This document shows, piece after piece, positions 1-4,842 of a DNA stretch of 7,603 nucleotides (position 1 is the stretch's first letter; each line of letters opens with the position of its first letter). The position numbers and the translations under genes are program-made. The notes beneath the pieces are model-generated. The model did not search any database, was not told the origin of the DNA, and saw only the letters and a list, made by a program, of their open reading frames with translations. Source of the stretch: Alphaproteobacteria bacterium (lineage in GTDB: Bacteria > Pseudomonadota > Alphaproteobacteria > UBA8366); the NCBI GenBank assembly GCA_029861675.1, contig JAOTYV010000241.1:1-7603 (forward strand), given 5' to 3'.

Positions 1-1
1 T

Positions 2-508
2 ACGATCAGCCTGCAAAAATTCCACCGCGACGGCGTCCGCCTGCTCGGCCGGGTCAAGGGGATCAATGGCACCGCACTCCGCCTGGCGGCGGACTTGCGC
101 CAAAACATCGCCGCGGCCGATCGGTCTTCAGCGCAATTCTGCCGCAACGTCGACGCTTTCATCGAACGTCACGGCCTATCTTATCCCGCGGACGACGGCG
201 ACGATCCCGCGCATGACCCGCTCGACGATTTGGATTCCGTCCCGGAACCCGAGGCACTCCGTTTGACCGACGAAGGCATTACCGCCGTCATCTGGGCGAC
301 CGGGTTCGGTTTCGATTTCTCATGGATCGAGGCCGAAAGCTTCGACAGTTTCGGCTATCCCGTAACCCGCCGTGGCGAGACCGCCGTAGAGGGCCTCTAT
401 TTTCTGGGACTCAACTTCTTGCACACGAGACGGTCCGGCATCGTCTACGGTGTCGGAGCCGATGCCGAGTACGTCGCGGGGCGCATCCGATCCTATCTCG
501 ACGGTTAG
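2..508 (+). CDS. CzcO-like flavin-dependent monooxygenase, C-terminal part (5' truncated)
   Basis: The reading frame is open from base 2 to the TAG at 506-508, giving the last 168 residues of a protein whose start lies outside the window. Visible family features are GVRLLGR near the fragment start (residues 11-17), the WATGF motif (98-102) typical of the second NAD(P)/FAD-binding region of flavin monooxygenases, and a C-terminal block containing GLYFLGLNFLH (131-141) and SGIVYGVGADAEYVA (145-159). These match the CzcO/YhiN-type 'flavoprotein involved in K+ transport' group, which is related to class B FMOs and Baeyer-Villiger enzymes. Such proteins oxidise small organic substrates using NADPH, FAD and O2; the 'K+ transport' label is historical. 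The FAD-binding GxGxxG motif would be upstream and cannot be checked. The substrate is unknown. An acidic stretch (residues 64-83, rich in Asp) looks like a surface loop. Family assignment is confident, function is not. Confidence 0.85.
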   Translation, partial: TISLQKFHRDGVRLLGRVKGINGTALRLAADLRQNIAAADRSSAQFCRNVDAFIERHGLSYPADDGDDPAHDPLDDLDSVPEPEALRLTDEGITAVIWATGFGFDFSWIEAESFDSFGYPVTRRGETAVEGLYFLGLNFLHTRRSGIVYGVGADAEYVAGRIRSYLDG

Positions 509-511
509 GCA

Positions 512-534
512 GCCGCCTTCCGCCGGCCGGCGGC
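512..534. terminator. GC-rich hairpin just after the monooxygenase stop
   Basis: GCCGCC (512-517) pairs with GGCGGC (529-534) across an 11-base loop. A 12-base perfect palindrome, CGCCGGCCGGCG (521-532), overlaps it and gives an alternative fold. It begins four bases after the TAG of the upstream gene, which suits a transcription end. There is no T-tract downstream, so a canonical intrinsic terminator is not shown. Confidence 0.35.
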
Positions 535-854
535 ACCGTATTGAGATGCAAGACACTGCCTATTGGCGGCTCCCGCACGCAGGAAAAATCGGTATGCCAA
601 TGCGTCGACTGCCACGTCCGACCGGCGCTGCGATTGGTGTCGGCGTCATCTGCCTGACGTCTAGGGTCTTATTTCCCATCGCGTTCATTCCTACCTGGGC
701 AATAGGCGGCTTGTAGCGACTTCGCCAATCCGCCGCCGCAACGGCGTTCCATTTATCGCGTGACGAGAGCTCAACGGCCGTTTGAAGCAAACGCACCTAG
801 GGTCGTATTAGACCAAATTGGCTTGGGCCGGTATAACCGCTACCATATCGAACA

Positions 855-875
855 AGGCGGCTGGATGGGCCGCCT
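855..875. promoter_or_regulatory. Perfect 7-bp inverted repeat upstream of the dioxygenase gene
   Basis: AGGCGGC (855-861) and GCCGCCT (869-875) are exact reverse complements separated by 7 bases. The repeat centre lies about 59 bases before the ATG at 924. It could be a dimeric operator or an RNA hairpin in the leader. There is no T-tract immediately after it, which argues against a simple terminator. Its right arm, extended to GCCGCCTATT (869-878), is also the exact reverse complement of 701-710. Confidence 0.4.
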
Positions 876-907
876 ATTTGGAAAATATCGGCTTTAAGAG
901 CTGCGTC

Positions 908-916
908 AGAAGGAGG
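908..916 (+). promoter_or_regulatory. Strong ribosome binding site for the dioxygenase gene
   Basis: AGAAGGAGG is a near-complete anti-16S match, 7 bases before the ATG at 924. It fixes the start of the downstream gene and is the strongest Shine-Dalgarno in the window. Confidence 0.85.
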
Positions 917-923
917 CCGCGCC

Positions 924-1880
924 ATGGCCGTGGAAGCTCAAGACATTGGGCATAACCGCAATCCGCAATTTACGAGCATCGACGTCAGGCCGCTGACCAT
1001 TCATATCGGTGCGGAAATTCATGGCGTGGACCTTGCCAACCCGTTGCCCGACGATCAGATCCGAGACATCAAGGCCGCGCTGAACCGCTGGAAAGTGGTG
1101 TTTTTTCGCGACCAGATGATCGACAATGGCCAGCAGGTCGCCTTTTCCCGTCAGTTGGGCGACCCGACGCCGGGTCACGCCATCTACGGGAGCCATGGCG
1201 AACATCCGGAAATCTATACGGTCTCCAAGCAGCGCATGATTGACCGCTTTCAGGGGGAGCCGATCCATCACCCCTGGAATTACTGGCATACGGATATGAC
1301 TTGCGCGAAAAATCCGCCTTATGCCTCAATTCTCCGCGCGGATGTGGTGCCGCCCTATGGCGGCGACACGCAATGGACCAATCTCTGCACCGCCTATGAG
1401 GCGCTGTCGCCCGTCATGCAGAGTTTCCTCGAGGGGCTTCGGGCCGTTCACTTCAAGGCGCCGCAGGACGGCGTCAAGGCGCACGACATTTATGTCGAAA
1501 AAAATGCGGCGACCCGCATGGTCGCCGAACATCCCGTCGTGCGGGTGCACCCGGAAACCGGTGAAAAGGTGCTGTTTGTAAGCCCCAATTTCCTGCGCTC
1601 TATCGTCGGGCTGACACCGACCGAAAGCGACGGCCTCTGCGCGATGCTGAAGGAACATTCGGTCAGGCCCGAATTCACCGTTCGCTTCAAATGGGAGCCG
1701 GGCTCCATCGCCATGTGGGACAACCGGGCGACGGCGCATCTTCCACCCCGCGATATTTATTTGCCGAACTGCGATTCCGATCGCTGCTTCTACCGCGTGA
1801 CCCTGATGGGGCCGACGGCCTATGGCGCGGACGGAACGGAATCCACTCAATCCGAAGGCGAACCGCTGACCGCGGTATAA
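924..1880 (+). CDS. TauD/TfdA-family Fe(II)/2-oxoglutarate-dependent dioxygenase
   Basis: This 318-residue protein aligns along its length with the TauD/TfdA family, which hydroxylates a substrate while decarboxylating 2-oxoglutarate to succinate. The N-terminal family block GAEIHGVDL (29-37) is followed by VVFFRDQ (58-64). The iron ligands are H122 and D124 in WHTDMT and H272 in NRATAH; GGDTQW (146-151) and AYEALSP (157-163) follow the first pair as in TauD. R287 and R291 occupy the positions of TauD R266 (2-oxoglutarate carboxylate) and R270. The H272-R287 gap is 15 residues against 11 in E. coli TauD, so there is a short insertion with a cysteine (PNCDSD, 281-286). The tail after about residue 298 is polar and probably disordered. 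It should be catalytically competent and cytosolic, but the substrate (sulfonate, aryloxyacid, sulfate ester or other) cannot be read from sequence. It stands alone, with 199 bases to the next gene. Confidence 0.93.
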   Translation: MAVEAQDIGHNRNPQFTSIDVRPLTIHIGAEIHGVDLANPLPDDQIRDIKAALNRWKVVFFRDQMIDNGQQVAFSRQLGDPTPGHAIYGSHGEHPEIYTVSKQRMIDRFQGEPIHHPWNYWHTDMTCAKNPPYASILRADVVPPYGGDTQWTNLCTAYEALSPVMQSFLEGLRAVHFKAPQDGVKAHDIYVEKNAATRMVAEHPVVRVHPETGEKVLFVSPNFLRSIVGLTPTESDGLCAMLKEHSVRPEFTVRFKWEPGSIAMWDNRATAHLPPRDIYLPNCDSDRCFYRVTLMGPTAYGADGTESTQSEGEPLTAV

Positions 1881-2065
1881 GCGCCCGTCCTGCCTCGCAG
1901 CACTGATAATATGCATCCGCAATTTGCTTTCGGTGCCAGTTTCCCTCCGCGCGGTCTCGTTCTAATTGCCGTCCCTCGCAATCACACAGCGGCGCGGATC
2001 GTCGATGACCGCCGCTTTGCACATCCCTCGCCCGCATGCGAATTTGCAGAAATCGTGGTCGAACT

Positions 2066-2071
2066 GTGGAG
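2066..2071 (+). promoter_or_regulatory. Ribosome binding site deciding a TTG start for the crotonase gene
   Basis: GTGGAG sits 8 bases before the TTG at 2080. The encoded sequence from there, LTDIVTYSLTDDIATL (read as M at position 1), is a typical crotonase N-terminus. No comparable site precedes the more upstream in-frame TTG at 1966, whose extra 38 residues look like translated leader. Confidence 0.6.
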
Positions 2072-2079
2072 TTCCAGGA

Positions 2080-2751
2080 TTGACTGATATCGTTACATAT
2101 TCGCTGACCGATGACATCGCCACGCTGACAATGGACGATGGCAAGGCAAATGCGATGGCGCCGGCAATGAGCGCTGCCCTTGACGCTGGGCTTGACCGGG
2201 CAGCAGGGGAGGCCGCGGCGGTGGTGATCCGCGGCCGGGACGGGGTGTTTTGCGGTGGCTTCGACCTCAAGATCATCCGCGGGAGCGACGATTCCCTGAA
2301 AGCTCAAATGCGCCAAGCTGGAATGGCCTTGTTGATGCGGCTCTACCTTTCGCCGCAACCCATAATCTTTGCCGTCACCGGCCACGCGGTTGCAATGGGT
2401 GCCCTGTTGATCCTGGCAGGCGACGCCCGCGTCGGCCTTGCAGGAGATTTCCGCATCGGTTTGAACGAGACCAGTATCGGACTCTCGTTGCCCGTAACCG
2501 GCCTGGAGGTTGCGCGCGACCGTTTGGCGCCGACGGTCTTCCAGCGTGCCACGATCAACGCCGAACTGTTCTCGCCCGCAAACGCGGTGCCGGCCGGTTA
2601 CCTCGATCAGGCGGTGGCTGCGGCGGATTTTGACGCTTCAGTGCTGGAGGTCACGAAAACTTTGGCGGCATTGGACGCCACCGCCTTTGCGGAGACCAAG
2701 CGGCGGGTGCGTCAATCGACGCTCGACCGTATCGGAGCACTGGAGGGTTAA
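2080..2751 (+). CDS. Crotonase-fold protein (enoyl-CoA hydratase/isomerase family)
   Basis: With the TTG start at 2080 this is a 223-residue protein, shorter than the roughly 260 residues of classical enoyl-CoA hydratase. An in-frame TTG at 1966 would add 38 residues without family character. Crotonase features are an N-terminal beta region (DDIATLTMDD, 11-20), the first oxyanion-hole segment FCGGFDLKII (57-66), and the second, GHAVAMGALLILAGD (101-115), followed by RIGLNETSIGL (125-135). Compared with rat hydratase, the first catalytic glutamate (E144, in GGGCEL) is replaced by L109, while the second (E164) is kept as E130. The fold and CoA-thioester binding are likely, but classical two-glutamate water addition is doubtful. 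Isomerase, decarboxylase, thioesterase-like or another chemistry is possible. The next gene is over 400 bases away, so it does not look like part of the methyltransferase operon. Confidence 0.85.
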   Translation: MTDIVTYSLTDDIATLTMDDGKANAMAPAMSAALDAGLDRAAGEAAAVVIRGRDGVFCGGFDLKIIRGSDDSLKAQMRQAGMALLMRLYLSPQPIIFAVTGHAVAMGALLILAGDARVGLAGDFRIGLNETSIGLSLPVTGLEVARDRLAPTVFQRATINAELFSPANAVPAGYLDQAVAAADFDASVLEVTKTLAALDATAFAETKRRVRQSTLDRIGALEG

Positions 2752-2780
2752 AAACTCACAAAGTCGGGGAAAACCATGTT

Positions 2781-2809
2781 CGATTTCCCTTAAAAAGGGC
2801 GCCAAATCG
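2781..2809. terminator. Bulged hairpin after the crotonase gene
   Basis: CGATTT (2781-2786) pairs with AAATCG (2804-2809), and CCCTT (2787-2791) with AAGGG (2795-2799) around an AAA loop. This gives 11 base pairs with a 4-base bulge (CGCC). It begins about 30 bases after the crotonase stop, a normal place for transcription to end. No T-tract follows, so the terminator call is tentative. Its 3' arm overlaps an alternative pairing (2805-2811 with 2832-2838). Confidence 0.35.
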
Positions 2810-3103
2810 GTTCCCGGTTGATCTGCGACGGACCGATTGGTACCCTTCAGGCCATTCCCTTGGGCGGCGAACCGGCAATTCGGTCGGGTGGGAGAAGAAA
2901 AACGTCGTCCCGGTGGTGGACGTGTTGCGGCGATTCCTCGTCGAATGTTTCGAGCAATCGAATACAGAATGCAAATACACGTCTCCTGGATTGCGGCGCC
3001 CTCCGTAGGGCTTCGATCCCGGGTTCCTTAAACCACCAAAAAAAATCAATGCCAACTCTGCGTGGACGGGCTCGGCCCCAGCGGGATTGTCTATTGGCGG
3101 ATC

Positions 3104-3132
3104 ATCGACCGAAGATCACCGCGGCGGTCGAT
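3104..3132. promoter_or_regulatory. 8-bp inverted repeat upstream of GSMT, possible operator
   Basis: ATCGACCG (3104-3111) and CGGTCGAT (3125-3132) are exact reverse complements separated by 13 bases, centred about 57 bases before the GSMT ATG. The 21-base centre-to-centre spacing fits two turns of B-DNA, as for a dimeric repressor. The repeat would overlap the weak -10 candidate at 3111-3116. It could equally form an RNA hairpin in the leader. No regulator gene is in the window to pair with it. Confidence 0.4.
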
Positions 3133-3174
3133 CGGTTAACTGAACAATGAACGGTTAAGAAAAAAGGGAAGCTT

Positions 3175-3981
3175 ATGAGTGTCATAACCGGTGAACAGGA
3201 AGCCCAGATTATTCCGGCGAATAGGCGCGGAACCGATCTGTATCAGAAGCAATATGTCCAATCATTCGTCGAAAAGTGGGACGAATTGATTGACTGGAAA
3301 GCGCGCGCCGAGGGTGAAGGTCAATTTTTCATCGACATCCTGAAAGCTCGGGGCAAGCACAAGGTTCTCGATGTGGCGACCGGGACAGGATTTCACTCCG
3401 TTCAGCTCCTGAAGGCGGGATTCGACGTCACCAGCGCCGATGGCAACGCCGAAATGCTGACAAAGGCGTTCGAAAACGCCCGTGATCGCGACTTGATGCT
3501 GCACACGGTCCATGCGGATTGGCGTTGGCTTAACAAAGACGTTCACGGCAAGTTTGATGCCATCATCTGCCTCGGCAATTCGTTCACGCATTTATTCGAT
3601 GAACAAGACCGCCGTCGCGCGCTTGTCGAATTCTACGCCGCGTTGCGCTGGGACGGCATTTTGATTCTGGATCAACGCAACTACGACAGCATCCTGGACG
3701 ACGGATTTTCATCGAAGCACAAATACTATTACTGCGGCGACAAGGTATCCGCCGAACCGGAGAAAATAGACGAGGACCTGGCGCGGTTTTGCTACTCGTT
3801 TCCGGATGGCTCTCAGTATCACCTGAACCTCTATCCATTGCGCAAAGCGTATACGCGCAGATTGATTACCGAGGTGGGATTCCAGCGCATAAAGACGTTT
3901 GGCGACTTCCAGGAAACCTATCAGGAAAACGACCCGGACTTCTTCGTTCACGTCGCAGAGAAAACGCACAGTGCACCCTAG
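3175..3981 (+). CDS. gsmt: Glycine/sarcosine N-methyltransferase (GSMT)
   Basis: This cytosolic enzyme transfers methyl groups from S-adenosylmethionine to glycine, giving sarcosine, and then to sarcosine, giving dimethylglycine. These are the first two steps of the glycine-methylation route to betaine. The 268-residue length and continuous similarity match the Ectothiorhodospira/Aphanothece GSMT family. Visible blocks are YVQSFVEKWDELIDW (27-41), SAM motif I VLDVATGTGFHS (64-75), the acidic ribose-binding position D89, ADWRWL (114-119), ICLGNSFTHL (131-140) and LDQRNYDSIL (165-174). N135 and R168 correspond to rat GNMT N138 and R175, which contact the amino-acid substrate. The tail FGDFQETY (242-249) and DPDFFVHVAEK (253-263) is also family-typical. 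The ATG follows AAGG-type purines at 3164-3171. The gene overlaps the next by 11 bases, implying translational coupling. Its GC in the lines I counted (50-58%) is lower than in downstream genes. Confidence 0.95.
   Translation: MSVITGEQEAQIIPANRRGTDLYQKQYVQSFVEKWDELIDWKARAEGEGQFFIDILKARGKHKVLDVATGTGFHSVQLLKAGFDVTSADGNAEMLTKAFENARDRDLMLHTVHADWRWLNKDVHGKFDAIICLGNSFTHLFDEQDRRRALVEFYAALRWDGILILDQRNYDSILDDGFSSKHKYYYCGDKVSAEPEKIDEDLARFCYSFPDGSQYHLNLYPLRKAYTRRLITEVGFQRIKTFGDFQETYQENDPDFFVHVAEKTHSAP
3955..3960 (+). promoter_or_regulatory. Ribosome binding site for the overlapping SDMT start
   Basis: GCAGAG inside the 3' end of GSMT lies 10 bases before the GTG at 3971. It is a weak Shine-Dalgarno, so SDMT probably depends partly on ribosomes finishing GSMT, whose stop is at 3979-3981. 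Confidence 0.4.
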
Positions 3982-4807
3982 ATCGCAAGCGGTCGCCGAG
4001 GCCGAAGCGTATTACGATAGCGCCGAAGCGGATGCTTTCTACCAGAACATCTGGGGCGGCGAAGACCTGCATCTGGGCATCTATACGACGCCCGACGAAG
4101 ATATCGGGGACGCGAGCCGACGAACGGTAACGACCATGGCCGCCCAGTTGGCTGGCCTCGGGCCGGACAGCAGTGTGATCGATCTGGGCGCCGGGTATGG
4201 CGGCTCGGCACGCGTTTTGGCGTCTACATACGGCTGCCGCGTTACCTGTCTAAACCTCAGTGAAACCCAAAACGCCTTGAACCGCGACAGGAACGCGGAA
4301 ATCGGCCTGTCGGACCGTATCTTCGTCACGCATGGGAGCTTCGAGGAAATTCCGGAACCGGCCTCGACATTCGATGTCGTCTGGTCGCAGGACGCGATCC
4401 TGCACAGCGGCGACCGGCCCCAAGTGCTTAATGAGATCGCCCGCGTTCTCAAGCCCGGCGGGCGCCTCATCTTTACCGATCCGATGCAGAGCGACGACTG
4501 CCCGAGCGGCGTGCTGCAGCCGATCCTCGACCGCATTCATCTCGAAACGCTGGGATCCTTCGCCTTCTATCGCGAAGAACTGTGCAAGCGCGGCTTCACG
4601 GAAGTGTCGGTCACGCCGCTAACCAATCATCTGCGGACGCACTATGCGCGGGTGGGCGAGGAGTTGCGGCGCCACTACGACGAGATCGTCGCACTATCGG
4701 GCCGAGAGTATGTCGAAAACATGCTGCAGGGTCTTCGCCACTGGGTCGACGGCGCGGACCGCGGTTATCTCGCCTGGGGCATCGTGGACTATCGGCTGAC
4801 CGCCTAG
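3971..4807 (+). CDS. sdmt: Sarcosine/dimethylglycine N-methyltransferase (SDMT)
   Basis: This SAM-dependent enzyme methylates sarcosine to dimethylglycine and dimethylglycine to glycine betaine, completing the pathway begun by GSMT. From GTG at 3971 it has 278 residues, close to the 279 I recall for the Ectothiorhodospira enzyme. The N-terminus AEAYYDSAEADAFY (11-24) and IWGGEDLHLGIY (27-38) is family-typical. SAM motif I is VIDLGAGYGGSAR (69-81), followed by CLNLSE (93-98), the post-motif WSQDAILHS (138-146), and FTDPMQSDDCPSGVLQPIL (168-186) with DRIHLETLGS (187-196). The C-terminal HWVDGADRGYLAWGI (257-271) is also conserved. The open frame extends back to a TTG at 3899, but those residues are a shadow of GSMT. 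The 11-base overlap with GSMT and the 35-base gap to the transporter indicate one operon. Confidence 0.95.
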   Translation: MHPRSQAVAEAEAYYDSAEADAFYQNIWGGEDLHLGIYTTPDEDIGDASRRTVTTMAAQLAGLGPDSSVIDLGAGYGGSARVLASTYGCRVTCLNLSETQNALNRDRNAEIGLSDRIFVTHGSFEEIPEPASTFDVVWSQDAILHSGDRPQVLNEIARVLKPGGRLIFTDPMQSDDCPSGVLQPILDRIHLETLGSFAFYREELCKRGFTEVSVTPLTNHLRTHYARVGEELRRHYDEIVALSGREYVENMLQGLRHWVDGADRGYLAWGIVDYRLTA

Positions 4808-4829
4808 CGTATCCGGTCAGCGTCGTCAG

Positions 4830-4837
4830 AAGGGGGG
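4830..4837 (+). promoter_or_regulatory. Ribosome binding site for the BCCT gene
   Basis: AAGGGGGG lies 5 bases before the ATG at 4843. It supports this start over the long in-frame upstream extension, which runs back through SDMT and is not translated family sequence. Confidence 0.65.
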
Positions 4838-4842
4838 CAAAC

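Larger units (their letters stand above)
509..923. other. 415-base intergenic region without a supported gene
   Basis: I see no credible gene here: open frames on either strand are short and low in recognisable protein character. The stretch holds several copies of a GGCGGC/GCCGCC core, some extended by TATT or AATA, which form the inverted repeats listed separately. It ends with a strong Shine-Dalgarno for the dioxygenase gene. The promoter of that gene is presumably here, but I found no convincing -35/-10 pair. A TATAAC at 832-837 resembles a -10 box but has no good -35 partner. Confidence 0.6.
2752..3174. other. 423-base intergenic region and presumed leader of the betaine cassette
   Basis: No gene is supported here; open frames on either strand are short and unlike known proteins. 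The region contains a bulged hairpin and an overlapping alternative hairpin near its start (2781-2838), a small GCCCT/AGGGC hairpin (2998-3002 with 3007-3011), an A8 run following CCACC (3041-3050 area), and an 8-bp inverted repeat at 3104-3132. The last ~20 bases are purine-rich and carry the Shine-Dalgarno for GSMT. The cassette promoter is expected here. TTGTCT (3087-3092) with GAAGAT (3111-3116), spacing 18, is a weak candidate only. Confidence 0.55.

Noticed and set aside
1966..2079. Upstream in-frame extension of the crotonase gene from TTG 1966
   Set aside because: The 38 extra residues have no crotonase character and no good ribosome binding site, whereas TTG 2080 has one and gives a typical N-terminus.
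1687..2385. 232-residue open frame on the minus strand
   Set aside because: It spans the dioxygenase end and crotonase start antisense, is basic and low in recognisable motifs, and looks like a high-GC shadow frame.
2996..3047. A tRNA 3'-end-like string: TTCGATCCC followed by CCACCA
   Set aside because: The T-stem does not pair (position 53 would be C opposite C61), the CCA is out of register, and no D or anticodon arm is visible upstream.
3061..3174. Possible SAM, SAH or glycine riboswitch in the GSMT leader, suggested by the gene's function and by GGCTCGG and AAAAAGGG words
   Set aside because: Only isolated short words match. The conserved cores and pairings of SAM-II, SAH or glycine riboswitches could not be assembled.
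3899..3970. Extension of SDMT back to TTG 3899
   Set aside because: These codons overlap conserved GSMT sequence in another frame, and the Ser/Arg/Thr-rich residues do not resemble any SDMT N-terminus.
4582..4842. Extension of the BCCT protein by 87 residues from 4582
   Set aside because: It reads through SDMT in another frame. The ATG at 4843 has a strong Shine-Dalgarno and a normal BCCT N-terminus.
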